A stretch of DNA of 64,000 nt, taken from assembly GCA_021531775.1 (NCBI GenBank), contig JAFBIU010000022.1, positions 1-64,000 of the forward strand, read 5' to 3'. Position numbers and translations under genes: made by a program. Shown piece by piece: positions 36,937 through 45,709 of this stretch (positions are counted from its first letter, which is position 1; each line of letters starts with the position of its first letter). The stretch comes from Parabacteroides distasonis. Lineage in GTDB: Bacteria; Bacteroidota; Bacteroidia; Bacteroidales; Tannerellaceae. A model generated the notes under the pieces. The model worked only from the letters and a program-made list of their open reading frames with translations. It made no database searches and was not told the origin of the DNA.

Positions 36937-38331
36937 ATGAATGATACGATTTGTGCCGTTTCGACGGCACCGGGTATGGGAGGAATTGCCGTGATCCGTG
37001 TATCGGGTCCGGAAGCCATCGCGATTTGTGATCGGATATTCGAACCGGCTCGTGCGGGTAATCGGTTGCCTATGCGTCAAGCCAATACGTTGACTTACGG
37101 TACGATCCGTCGTGGTGAGGAGCTGGTGGATGAGGTCGTTGTCTCGCTCTTTCGGGCACCTCATTCGTTCACCGGAGAAGATACGGTCGAGATTGCCTGC
37201 CATGGTTCGCTCTACATTCAACAGCAACTCTTACAGCTTCTGGTAGAACAGGGTTGTCGGGGGGCACGTCCGGGGGAATATACCGAACGTGCTTTCCTCA
37301 ATGGCCGGATGGATTTGAGTCAGGCAGAGGCGGTGGCCGATCTGATCGCTTCGACTTCAGCCGGTGCCCATCGCTTGGCCATGAACCAGATGCGAGGTGG
37401 CTTCAGCAAGGAACTGAAGAGGTTGCGCGACCAATTGTTGCACGTGACCTCCTTGATGGAACTGGAACTCGACTTTAGTGATCACGAAGAGCTGGAGTTT
37501 GCCGACCGATCCGAGTTGCAGGCGTTGGTGACACAGATTGAGGAGGTCATCGGTCGTCTGGCTCGTTCGTTCAAGTTGGGCAATGTGATCAAGAATGGTA
37601 TTCCGGTGGCCATTGTGGGTGAGACGAATGCCGGTAAATCGACGTTGTTGAATGCTTTGGTCGGAGAGGAGCGTGCCATCGTGAGCGACATTCACGGTAC
37701 GACACGCGATGTGATTGAAGATACAGTCAACCTGAACGGACAGTTGTTCCGTTTCATCGATACAGCCGGTATTCGGGAGACGCATGACACGATTGAGTCG
37801 TTAGGTATCGAGCGTACGTTCCGCAAACTGGAACAGGCAACCATTGTCTTATGGCTGATCGATGCGACGGAGGCTGCTGCTCAATATGCGGCCTTGGCTC
37901 CTCAGATCGTGCCTCGTTGTGCCGACAAGCAGTTGATTTTGCTCTACAACAAATCGGATCTATTGATGCCATCGGGTGAACCAGCCGGTATCGTGCCGGA
38001 TGATTTGCCTGTAGGTGTCCGTACCCTTTTCATGTCGGCCAAGAATGGTACTCATCTGGCTGAATTGCAGTCACTCCTGATCGAAGCTGCCGGATTGACC
38101 CACCTCTCTTCAGCAGATATCATCGTGACGAATGTGCGCCATTATGAGGCTTTGACGCGTGCCTTGGAGTCGATCCATCGGGTTCAGGAGGGGTTAGCGG
38201 CCCAACTCTCGGGAGACTTTGTCTCGCAAGACCTGCGTGAATGCCTGTTCCATCTCAGCGACATCGTGGGCGAAGTGACGACCGATCAGGTATTGGCCAA
38301 CATCTTCCAGCATTTTTGCATTGGGAAATAG
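36937..38331 (+). CDS. mnmE: tRNA modification GTPase MnmE (TrmE)
   Basis: 464 aa from ATG 36937; a TTG 6 codons before is less likely. N-terminal tetrahydrofolate-binding domain (ICAVSTAPGMGGIAVIRVSG), helical domain, then the G domain with GETNAGKST, DIHGTTRDV, DTAG and NKSD motifs, ending in the catalytic C-terminal FCIGK cysteine. With MnmG it makes cmnm5U34 in tRNA. Confidence 0.97.
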   Translation: MNDTICAVSTAPGMGGIAVIRVSGPEAIAICDRIFEPARAGNRLPMRQANTLTYGTIRRGEELVDEVVVSLFRAPHSFTGEDTVEIACHGSLYIQQQLLQLLVEQGCRGARPGEYTERAFLNGRMDLSQAEAVADLIASTSAGAHRLAMNQMRGGFSKELKRLRDQLLHVTSLMELELDFSDHEELEFADRSELQALVTQIEEVIGRLARSFKLGNVIKNGIPVAIVGETNAGKSTLLNALVGEERAIVSDIHGTTRDVIEDTVNLNGQLFRFIDTAGIRETHDTIESLGIERTFRKLEQATIVLWLIDATEAAAQYAALAPQIVPRCADKQLILLYNKSDLLMPSGEPAGIVPDDLPVGVRTLFMSAKNGTHLAELQSLLIEAAGLTHLSSADIIVTNVRHYEALTRALESIHRVQEGLAAQLSGDFVSQDLRECLFHLSDIVGEVTTDQVLANIFQHFCIGK

Positions 38332-38357
38332 ATCGCCACATAACCCATAGAACAAAG

Positions 38358-38960
38358 ATGAAAAAGATACTTTTTCTGCATGGATTTTTTGCCACTGGCA
38401 GTTGCCGGATGGCGATAGCACTACGGGAGGCATTCGAAGGAGGTGCCATCGTGTTGACTCCCGATCTGCCTCTTCATCCCCAAGAGGCATTGAAATACAT
38501 CCGTACGCTTATCGACAAGGAAAAGCCGGATCTACTCGTAGGTAACAGTTGTGGAGCTTTTTTGGCTCAGATTCTTGCCCCAGAGGTAGGTATTCCCGCT
38601 TTACTCGGCAATCCCTATTTCAAGATGACGGAGTTTCTGAAGGAGCGTATTGGAGAACATACGTACAAGGCTCCGAGGATGGACGGCAATCAAAGATTGG
38701 TCATCGATGAGGTTCTTATCCATGAGTTTGAGGAACTGGAAGCTACGCAATTTGATGGCTGTAGTCCCTATTTCAGCGAACGTGTATGGGGGCTCTTCGG
38801 TGAACAAGATACTTTGGCACATTTTGAACCCACATTCTTGGAGCACTACAAACATGCCTACCACTTCCCTGGAGGACATACACCCACAGAGCAGGAGGTT
38901 AAGATGTGGTACGCGCCTTTGGCTCAAAAGATGCTCATGAGTATTGAAATTTCTAGATGA
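38358..38960 (+). CDS. YqiA/YcfP-like alpha/beta-hydrolase
   Basis: 200 aa from ATG 38358 (MKKILFLHGF). It has the HGF oxyanion start, nucleophile elbow GNSCGAF (about residue 62), Asp in FGEQDT (about 157) and His in FPGGHTP (about 177): complete triad of the UPF0227/YqiA esterase family. Substrate unknown. The stop overlaps the HD gene start. Confidence 0.87.
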   Translation: MKKILFLHGFFATGSCRMAIALREAFEGGAIVLTPDLPLHPQEALKYIRTLIDKEKPDLLVGNSCGAFLAQILAPEVGIPALLGNPYFKMTEFLKERIGEHTYKAPRMDGNQRLVIDEVLIHEFEELEATQFDGCSPYFSERVWGLFGEQDTLAHFEPTFLEHYKHAYHFPGGHTPTEQEVKMWYAPLAQKMLMSIEISR

Positions 38961-39544
38961 TGGATAACGATCAATTGAAACAATATATGATGACAACGAT
39001 TCAAAAGTTGGCGCTCGCCATGATTGACTATGACAATGGCGACCCCAAGCGCATTCAGCATACAACAAAAGTTCATGCTTACGCTTCGATCATCGGTACA
39101 AGCGAAGGGTTGGACGAGAACACCCAGTTTATCCTTGAAAGTGCAGCTCTTGTGCATGATATTGGTATTAGGGCCAGTGAAACGAAATTTGGGTATCAGA
39201 ATGGTAAACTTCAGGAAAAGGAAGGACCAGCGGTCGCTCGTGAATTGCTGAATCGGCTCGGTTATGCAGAGCGACAGATTGAACGTATCTGTTGGCTTGT
39301 AGCCCACCATCACACCTACCATGTGTGCGAGGATTTGGATTATCAGATACTCATCGAAGCCGATTTCTTGGTCAATCTGTATGAGGACAACGAATCTGCA
39401 GAGACGCTTCTTGCCGTTCGTCGGAATATCTTCCGAACAGAAAGTGGAACAAGGATACTTGATACTATGTTTGGCATACAAGGTCTTCAGCTCAGTGGTC
39501 CAGTATCGGGAGGGGAGTCTTTTGGCGATTCGACATTATTTTAG
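38957..39544 (+). CDS. HD-domain phosphohydrolase
   Basis: 195 aa. The HD pair is ALVHDIG (about residue 66), with AHHHTYHV near 116 and EADFLVNLYED further on, so a metal-dependent phosphohydrolase of the YedJ/YfbR broad type. Coupled by ATGA overlap to the YqiA-like gene. Substrate unknown; a nucleotide is likely. ATG 38960 is an equally possible start. Confidence 0.85.
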   Translation: MMDNDQLKQYMMTTIQKLALAMIDYDNGDPKRIQHTTKVHAYASIIGTSEGLDENTQFILESAALVHDIGIRASETKFGYQNGKLQEKEGPAVARELLNRLGYAERQIERICWLVAHHHTYHVCEDLDYQILIEADFLVNLYEDNESAETLLAVRRNIFRTESGTRILDTMFGIQGLQLSGPVSGGESFGDSTLF

Positions 39545-39603
39545 TAATTATATCGCAGAATTTGCGACGATATACATAATAAAATGTCGCTTGAAGATAG
39601 ACT

Positions 39604-40043
39604 ATGTATATACACGAAAGAGATAATTGGACAAACTTTCGATGGGACGAGTCTCAGGTATCGCTCCTTCAGGAGGTGGTATGCCGAAAGCAAGGAATGT
39701 TTTACGGTAGGTTGAGTTCGCTTGGCTTTGACAGCAAGTCTAAGGACACAGCCATACGAGACATTCAAGACTTGTTAGACAAAACATCTTGGTGGAGGAC
39801 ATCCCTGGAGCAAAGCGTCCAAGCTATTCAATCGTCTATGATGCAGAAGACCTCACTCAGTTCTTCACTGATGTGAACATCATCGAAGAGAACGGTGTTC
39901 ACTATCTCAAAGCACTGTTCAAAGGCAAGAAGCCTTTAAGCGAAAGGATTCTGAAGCTCGACGCTGAGAGATTCCAGAATGGAGATCTTCCTCTGTCGAA
40001 TCTGCTCAACAAATACTGCTCATACATTGTCGCAAGCAATTAA
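39604..40043 (+). pseudogene. Fic family protein remnant (DUF4172 N-terminus joined to C-terminal domain)
   Basis: Residues from 39604 (MYIHERDNWTNFRWDE... RLSSLGFDSK) are the DUF4172 N-terminal domain of Fic proteins, and the part from DTAIRDIQDLLDK on looks like the C-terminal wing of such proteins. The catalytic Fic core (HPFxxGNGR) is missing between them. Near 39783 the frame then slips: the sense continues in another frame (NILVEDIPGAKRPSYSIVYD) to 40043, as after loss of one A. So an internal deletion plus a frameshift have killed the gene. The protein-family calls rest on recall of Fic sequences. Confidence 0.7.
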
Positions 40044-40080
40044 ATCGTCATATGCCAGTCCAATGCCGACTTGATATGAG

Positions 40081-40088
40081 TAACTTTG
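40081..40088 (+). promoter_or_regulatory. orphan -7 element (TAACTTTG)
   Basis: TAACTTTG 22 bases before a truncated ATG at 40111. Probably the old promoter of the lost flavin reductase gene. Confidence 0.45.
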
Positions 40089-40110
40089 CAGATGAATAGA
40101 TAAAAATTGT

Positions 40111-40161
40111 ATGAAAAGTTTTGCAGCAAAACCGTGGGTAACTCCACAACCTGTGCTGATA
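40111..40161 (+). pseudogene. flavin reductase N-terminal remnant
   Basis: ATG 40111 encodes MKSFAAKPWVTPQPVLI, which resembles the start of Bacteroidales flavin reductase (DIM6/NTAB) proteins as I recall them. After 17 codons the similarity ends and the sequence passes into the duplicated reductase leader. Only a stub remains, with its promoter. Confidence 0.5.
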
Positions 40162-40193
40162 TTCTTTGACTTAAAGAGAATAGTAATAAATAG

Positions 40194-40229
40194 TATTTGC
40201 ACAAGAAGAAGTGACATTCAACAAAAACT
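40194..40229 (+). repeat. 36-bp direct repeat, copy 1 (leader of Crp/Fnr gene)
   Basis: Identical over 36 bases to 42221-42256. Here it ends 14 bases before ATG 40244. It includes the last part of a -7 element (TATTTGC) and the GAAGAAGTGACATTC core. Confidence 0.9.
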
Positions 40230-40243
40230 AAACTGATACATTT

Positions 40244-40912
40244 ATGACATCAAATAATGGGAATGATTTGATCGTTGATGGAGCAGCAGGTGGAACAATA
40301 GCTGCAGCTCTGAAGGAAGATGCTGACATCGTTCCTTTTGAAGAGAGTTGTTTCCTGAGAAAAATGAGAACTGTGGCTCCTATAAGTGATGAGACGGTGT
40401 CATTGCTTGCCCAACATCTGACACCATGCCACTTTGACAAACGTGACATGGTGCTCTATGCCGGTGTATTCTGCAAATATGTGTGGTTTGTGGAACGTGG
40501 GATGCTGCGCCACTATTGGTTGGTGGATGCCAACGAAGTGGTGACCTCTTTCTCAATAGAGGGACACGTAATCTTTAGTATGGATGAACTTTATTTTGGT
40601 GAGAAAAGTCAGGAGTATGCCCAAGCCGTTGAACCCGTTGAGGCATACCGGATCAGTGTGAAAGAGATGAATCATCTTTTCTGTACCAATTTGGAAATAT
40701 GCAATTGGGGACGTATCATTCATCAATTTGAATATCGTCGTATCCATCAGTCGCACCAGGAACGGCTTACTTTGCCGGCCAAAGAACGCTATCTGATGTT
40801 TCTGAGAGAATTTCCGGAGGTAAGCAGACGTGCTAACCTCTATGATATAGCCTCCTATTTGGGTATTACTCCCTCGACACTCAGTAAATTAAGAGCGAAA
40901 ATCTTTGAGTAA
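40244..40912 (+). CDS. Crp/Fnr-type regulator with N-terminus copied from the downstream reductase
   Basis: 222 aa. From about residue 38 it is a Crp/Fnr protein: cNMP-like sensor domain (VLYAGVFCKYVWFVERGMLRHYW) and C-terminal helix-turn-helix (YDIASYLGITPSTLSKLRAKIF). The first ~37 residues (MTSNNGNDLIV.GAAGG..AAA....EDADIVPFE) resemble residues 1-40 of the reductase at 42266, and the 36-bp leader is identical. So the leader and first codons were duplicated and fused to the regulator. No Fe-S cysteine set typical of Fnr is seen. It may regulate the following sulfur genes (inference). A native start may have been near MRTVAPISDE (codon 42). Confidence 0.8.
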   Translation: MTSNNGNDLIVDGAAGGTIAAALKEDADIVPFEESCFLRKMRTVAPISDETVSLLAQHLTPCHFDKRDMVLYAGVFCKYVWFVERGMLRHYWLVDANEVVTSFSIEGHVIFSMDELYFGEKSQEYAQAVEPVEAYRISVKEMNHLFCTNLEICNWGRIIHQFEYRRIHQSHQERLTLPAKERYLMFLREFPEVSRRANLYDIASYLGITPSTLSKLRAKIFE

Positions 40913-40969
40913 AAGGAATCTGCGTGTGTTTTCTTGTTGTAGGACAATTTTGTACCTATCGGGTTTTGT

Positions 40970-40977
40970 TATTTTTG
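40970..40977 (+). promoter_or_regulatory. -7 element for the acyltransferase gene (TATTTTTG)
   Basis: TATTTTTG 33 bases before ATG 41011, TTTG at 40949-40952. Confidence 0.55.
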
Positions 40978-41010
40978 TACCCGTTAGTATTTACGTAAAA
41001 TGTTTTAAAT

Positions 41011-42171
41011 ATGTCTTCAGATTCTTTATTGATGGAGCCGCAAGAACGTATCGTCTGGCTTGACTGGATGCGTATCATGGCTTGCTTTATGGTGATGGTT
41101 GTTCACAGTACTGAGCCATTTTACCTGGGTGGTGAAGGTTCGCAAATTTTGTCAGCTTCCAATGCTTATTGGGCTGCATTTTTCGATTCAGTGGTGCGTT
41201 GTTGTGTTCCTCTTTTTGTGATTGCTTCCAGCTATCTGCTGTTTCCGCTGAAACAGTCAGTGGGTGTATTTGTACGTCGTCGTGCAGTCAGAATCTTGGT
41301 GCCTTTCGTTCTTTGGTCTCTTTTCTATGCTTTTTATTGGGGAGATCCGGTTAGTAACCTCAAGGACTTGGTTTTCAATTTCAATTATTCTGCTGGCCAT
41401 CTCTGGTTCGTCTATATGCTGGTAGGTCTCTACCTGCTGATGCCACTCCTCTCCCCATGGGCTGAACGGGTGCAGAAAAGAGAACTGTCTATCTATATAG
41501 GTATCTGGATTTTCACCTCGATGATTCCGCTTGTTCGCGATTGGCTCAGCACAGAACCGTTGGCCGTTACCTATGGGCCTACCGGCATACCTCGTCAGGC
41601 TCTCTATCCGTTGTGGGGAGAAGCCAGTTGGAATGCGTATGGCACATTCTACTATTTCTCCGGCTTCATTGGCTATCTGCTGCTTGGCCTTTGGCTGAGA
41701 AAATTCGGTAAAGAGATCTCTTGTGCCAAATCTTGGCTTTATGGTTTGCCCAGCTTTTTGGTTGGTTTTGCGATCGTGATCGGTGGTTTTTTGCGTAGAG
41801 TCTTCGAAATGGCCCAGGGAGAATTTCCGGTTGGACATCTGATTAATGATGCTGTATGGTGGGAGACAACCTGGTGTAACGATACGCTCGGTGTCGTGTT
41901 GATGACTATCGGTCTGACTCTCCTGATGAAAAATATCACCGTTAATGGATCTTTCTATCGGGCTGTTATTCTTCCTGTTTCCAAGGCCAGCTATGGAATG
42001 TATCTGGGACACATGGTAGCCCTTGCGGCATTTTCTGCCTACTATCAGAGTCTGCTGGATTCGACGCCACTGATCATTCTTGCGACGGCTATCAGTTCAT
42101 ACATAACTGTCGCTATCGTTGCCATCGCTGTACAGCGCATCCCAGTGATCGGGAAATACATCATTGGTTAA
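41011..42171 (+). CDS. acyltransferase family 3 membrane protein (WecH/OatA-like)
   Basis: 386 aa, about ten membrane helices. The N-terminal WLDWMRIMACFMVMVVHS contains the family His in helix 1, and RRRAVRILVPFVLWSLFYAF follows as usual. Such proteins O-acetylate surface sugars such as ECA or other polysaccharides. Own promoter; lies between the regulator and the reductase. Target unknown. Confidence 0.87.
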   Translation: MSSDSLLMEPQERIVWLDWMRIMACFMVMVVHSTEPFYLGGEGSQILSASNAYWAAFFDSVVRCCVPLFVIASSYLLFPLKQSVGVFVRRRAVRILVPFVLWSLFYAFYWGDPVSNLKDLVFNFNYSAGHLWFVYMLVGLYLLMPLLSPWAERVQKRELSIYIGIWIFTSMIPLVRDWLSTEPLAVTYGPTGIPRQALYPLWGEASWNAYGTFYYFSGFIGYLLLGLWLRKFGKEISCAKSWLYGLPSFLVGFAIVIGGFLRRVFEMAQGEFPVGHLINDAVWWETTWCNDTLGVVLMTIGLTLLMKNITVNGSFYRAVILPVSKASYGMYLGHMVALAAFSAYYQSLLDSTPLIILATAISSYITVAIVAIAVQRIPVIGKYIIG

Positions 42172-42218
42172 ATATGTACGTATACTTTGTCACGTTTTAT
42201 ATTTACACATAGTTTTCT

Positions 42219-42226
42219 TATATTTG
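42219..42226 (+). promoter_or_regulatory. -7 element of the reductase gene (TATATTTG)
   Basis: TATATTTG overlapping the start of the 36-bp repeat copy 2, with TTTT at 42195-42198 near the -33 position. Copy 1 has AGTATTTG at this place, a weaker match. Confidence 0.55.
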
Positions 42227-42256
42227 CACAAGAAGAAGTGACATTCAACAAAAACT
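42221..42256 (+). repeat. 36-bp direct repeat, copy 2 (leader of reductase gene)
   Basis: Identical to 40194-40229; ends 9 bases before ATG 42266. Confidence 0.9.
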
Positions 42257-42265
42257 GTATTTACT

Positions 42266-44731
42266 ATGACACCAAATAATAAGAAATACCTGATCGTTGG
42301 TGGTGTAGCAGGTGGAGCTACAGCTGCTGCCCGTATTCGTCGGTTGACGGAAGATGCAGAGATCATCCTGTTTGAGAAGGGTGCCTACATCTCCTATGCC
42401 AACTGTGGATTACCCTACTACATCGGAGGCGTGATTGAGGAGCGTGACCGGCTGTTTGTCCAGACCCCTGAGGCTTTTGGCAAGCGATTTAACATCGACG
42501 TACGTATAAAGAATGAGGTGATTGCCATTCATCCTGAAAAGAAGCAAGTGACGGTACGTACTGCCGATGGTAAGGAGTATAGCGAAACCTACGACAAATT
42601 GTTGCTTTCTCCCGGTGCATCACCCGTCGTGCCTCCTTTACCCGGTATCCAAAGCGAGGGTATCTTCACACTCAGAAATGTGGACGATACAGACCGCATC
42701 AAAGCCTATATGACCACCCACCCGGTTCGTCGGGCTGTCATTGTAGGTGGAGGGTTCATTGGTCTTGAGATGGCAGAGAATCTGAAACATGCAGGATCAC
42801 AGGTAGCGGTTGTCGAAATGGCTCCTCAGGTCATGGGACCGATTGACTATTCGATGGCAGCTCTGGTTCATCAACATCTGCAACAGCAGAATGTGAAACT
42901 GTATCTGGAGCAGGCAGTTGAACGTTTTTCGCGCGAGGGTGATGGGTTGACTGTTTATTTCAAGTCAGGTATTTCTTTGAAGGCCGATATGGTGTTGCTG
43001 AGTATTGGTGTACGTGCAGAGACACGTTTGGCACAGGAGGCTGGATTGAAACTTGGTGAAATGCGTGGCATCTGGGTAGATGCTTATCTCCAGACCTCTG
43101 ATGCGGATATTTATGCTGTAGGGGATGCTATTGAATATCCTCATCCGATCACGGGTAAGCCTTGGCTCAATTTCCTGGCAGGTCCTGCTAATCGTCAGGC
43201 TCGTATCGTAGCCGACAACATGGTGCTTGGCAATCTCATCCAATATGAGGGAGCTATCGGAACATCCATCGCCAAGGTGTTTGATCTGACGGTCGCTTCG
43301 ACAGGTCTGCCGGCCAAGCGACTGAAGCAGATGGGTATTCCCTATCTCTCGGCTACCATTCACAACGGTTCACATGCCGGTTACTACCCGGGTAGTCTTC
43401 AGATGGACATCAAGATTACGTTCTCCCCAACAGACGGAAAACTGTATGGCGCTCAGATTGTGGGCTATGATGGGGTAGATACACGGATTGACCAGTATGC
43501 ACTGGCCATCAAACAGGGTGCAACGGTCGAGCAACTCACCCGTCTGGAACATGCCTATGCACCTCCATTCTCTTCTGCCAAGGATCCGGTGGCCATCTCC
43601 GGTTACGTGGCAGGCAACATACTGAGTGGCAAGATGACGCCTCTCTATTGGCGCGAAATGCAGCAGGCCGATAACAGTCAAGTGACATTGGTGGATGTGA
43701 GAACGCCTGACGAGTATGCACTCGGAACCATTCCGGGAGCCATCAACATTCCGTTGGATGATCTGCGTGAACGTCTGTCGGAGATTCCGGTGAACCGGCC
43801 TGTCTATCTATTCTGCGGCGTAGGTTTGCGTGGTTACCTGGCCTCCAACATTCTCAAGAGTAAGGGTTATCCCGATGTACGAAACTTGATAGGCGGATTG
43901 AAGACCTACAAGGCGGCAACTGCCAAGATAGATACACCGGAAGGATTCGTTTGTGACACAACTTCCCCTGCTTGCCCTACCTCATCGTGTACGTGTGAGA
44001 AATCTGTCATCCAGGTAGATGCTTGTGGCATTCAATGTCCGGGACCGATCCTGAAAATGAAGCAGGCCATGGATGCGTTGGCTGTCGGTCAACGATTGGA
44101 GGTTCGTGCCACAGATGCTGGATTCCCACGGGATGCGGAGGCCTGGTGCCGTTCAACTGGTCATCAATTCCTGGGTAAACGTGCTGAGGGTGGCGTACAG
44201 ATTGTAGAAATCGAGAAAGCTGCCCCAAATGCTGTAGAAGCGGTCCAGCCACAGACCCAGAAACAAGGCAAGACCTTGATTCTGTTTAGCGACGATTTGG
44301 ACAAGACATTGGCTACTTTTGTATTGGCCAATGGTGCTGCTGCCACAGGTAAGAAGGTCAGTATCTTCTTCACGTTTTGGGGACTGAATGCCATCAAGAA
44401 GGTGCATAAGCCCAAGGTGAAAAAAGATATTTTCGGACGTATGTTCGGATGGATGCTACCTTCTGATACGACTCAGCTGGCTCTCTCCAAGATGAATATG
44501 ATGGGTATCGGTTCCAGGATGATGCGCTATCTCATGCGGAAGAAAGGGGTGGATTCACTCGAATCGTTGCGTCAGCAAGCGATTGACAATGGAGTGGAGT
44601 TCATAGCCTGTCAGATGTCTATGGATGTAATGGGCATCAAACGTGAGGAACTGCTGGACAATGTGACTGTTGGAGGAGTAGCAAGCTACATGGAACGTGC
44701 CGAGCAGGCTAATGTGAATCTTTTCATCTAA
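42266..44731 (+). CDS. four-module sulfur-relay protein: CoA-disulfide reductase, rhodanese, TusA, DsrE-like
   Basis: 821 aa. Residues 1-445 are an FAD/NAD(P)H oxidoreductase of the CoA-disulfide/persulfide reductase type with active Cys47 (YANCGLPY) and a second GGGFIGLE dinucleotide site at 161. A rhodanese follows (470-550, Cys517 in FCGVGLRG), then a linker with four Cys (563-577), a TusA domain (580-650, CPGP Cys591) and a DsrE/DsrF-like module (665-821, Cys782). Sulfane sulfur can be passed Cys to Cys, so persulfide handling is inferred. Neighbours include TauE/SafE and YgbA-like genes. The leader is shared with the Crp/Fnr gene. Confidence 0.9.
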   Translation: MTPNNKKYLIVGGVAGGATAAARIRRLTEDAEIILFEKGAYISYANCGLPYYIGGVIEERDRLFVQTPEAFGKRFNIDVRIKNEVIAIHPEKKQVTVRTADGKEYSETYDKLLLSPGASPVVPPLPGIQSEGIFTLRNVDDTDRIKAYMTTHPVRRAVIVGGGFIGLEMAENLKHAGSQVAVVEMAPQVMGPIDYSMAALVHQHLQQQNVKLYLEQAVERFSREGDGLTVYFKSGISLKADMVLLSIGVRAETRLAQEAGLKLGEMRGIWVDAYLQTSDADIYAVGDAIEYPHPITGKPWLNFLAGPANRQARIVADNMVLGNLIQYEGAIGTSIAKVFDLTVASTGLPAKRLKQMGIPYLSATIHNGSHAGYYPGSLQMDIKITFSPTDGKLYGAQIVGYDGVDTRIDQYALAIKQGATVEQLTRLEHAYAPPFSSAKDPVAISGYVAGNILSGKMTPLYWREMQQADNSQVTLVDVRTPDEYALGTIPGAINIPLDDLRERLSEIPVNRPVYLFCGVGLRGYLASNILKSKGYPDVRNLIGGLKTYKAATAKIDTPEGFVCDTTSPACPTSSCTCEKSVIQVDACGIQCPGPILKMKQAMDALAVGQRLEVRATDAGFPRDAEAWCRSTGHQFLGKRAEGGVQIVEIEKAAPNAVEAVQPQTQKQGKTLILFSDDLDKTLATFVLANGAAATGKKVSIFFTFWGLNAIKKVHKPKVKKDIFGRMFGWMLPSDTTQLALSKMNMMGIGSRMMRYLMRKKGVDSLESLRQQAIDNGVEFIACQMSMDVMGIKREELLDNVTVGGVASYMERAEQANVNLFI

Positions 44732-44737
44732 AAATAA

Positions 44738-45709
44738 ATGGGATCCAGCACTGATACATACAAAAATGCACTGGAAACAGCAAGAATAACACTGAGACGT
44801 TGGAAGGAATCGGATGCCGAAACACTTTTCAAGTACGCATCCGATCCCGATGTGGGACCACGTGCCGGATGGCCTGTGCACCAGTCGGTGGAGGAGAGCA
44901 GAGAGGTGATTCGGAAGTTCTTCCTGAACGACAGCACGTGGGCGATTGTCTTGAATGAGACGGAAGAACCCATCGGATGCATAGGCTATTTTACCCACGA
45001 CAAGAGCAATATCCCCATTGGTGAGCAGGATTGCGAGATAGGCTATTGGGTAGGGAAACCCTATTGGAACCAAGGCATTTGTACAGAGGCCTTGCAACTG
45101 ATGCTGGACTATTGTGTGAATGTCATGCACTTCGGACAGATCTGGTCGGATTACTTTACCGGTAATCCGGCTTCGGGTCGTGTCATGGAGAAGTGTGGTT
45201 TCCAAGACACTGGGAAGCTGCACCCATGTAGTCACCTGGTGGGTGGCGACAAAGAGCTGGTGAAAATTATGCGTTTCGACAAAGAGGGGCAGGCTCTACA
45301 ACTGGCCCTTCGGGTGTTTATGGAATTTGAAGCCCCTGACTATCCTGAATCTGGGGTAGTGGAGTTCAAGCGGGCTTTGCAGAGTCAGGACTATTTGTGT
45401 CAATTGCGTTTTTATGTGGCTACTGACCAAGGGAAGGTCGTTGGTATGTTGGCAACCCGGAACCAAGGCGGTCACATCGCCCTCTTCTTCGTGGATAAGG
45501 CTTATCATCGTAGGGGAATCGGCCGGAGGCTTTTTGAGCAAGCGTTAGTCGACTGTCCTGCCAATGTGATGACCGTATTTGCTTCGCCCTACGCCATTCC
45601 CGTTTATCGGGCATTGGGTTTCTCGCCTACGGATGTGGAGCAGATCTCCAATGGTATCCGTTATACTCCGATGGAAAGAGGTATGGAACATCAAAATGGA
45701 AGAGAATGA
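44738..45709 (+). CDS. tandem GNAT acetyltransferase
   Basis: 323 aa with two GNAT domains. The first (about 12-180) is RimJ/RimL-like: ARITLRRWKESDAETLFKYA and IGYWVGKPYWNQGICTEAL. The second (about 190-315) has the acetyl-CoA motif AYHRRGIGRRLFEQAL and ALGFSPTD. Starts 6 bases after the reductase gene, so co-transcribed, and overlaps the Cys-rich gene by 4 bases. Substrates unknown. Confidence 0.87.
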   Translation: MGSSTDTYKNALETARITLRRWKESDAETLFKYASDPDVGPRAGWPVHQSVEESREVIRKFFLNDSTWAIVLNETEEPIGCIGYFTHDKSNIPIGEQDCEIGYWVGKPYWNQGICTEALQLMLDYCVNVMHFGQIWSDYFTGNPASGRVMEKCGFQDTGKLHPCSHLVGGDKELVKIMRFDKEGQALQLALRVFMEFEAPDYPESGVVEFKRALQSQDYLCQLRFYVATDQGKVVGMLATRNQGGHIALFFVDKAYHRRGIGRRLFEQALVDCPANVMTVFASPYAIPVYRALGFSPTDVEQISNGIRYTPMERGMEHQNGRE

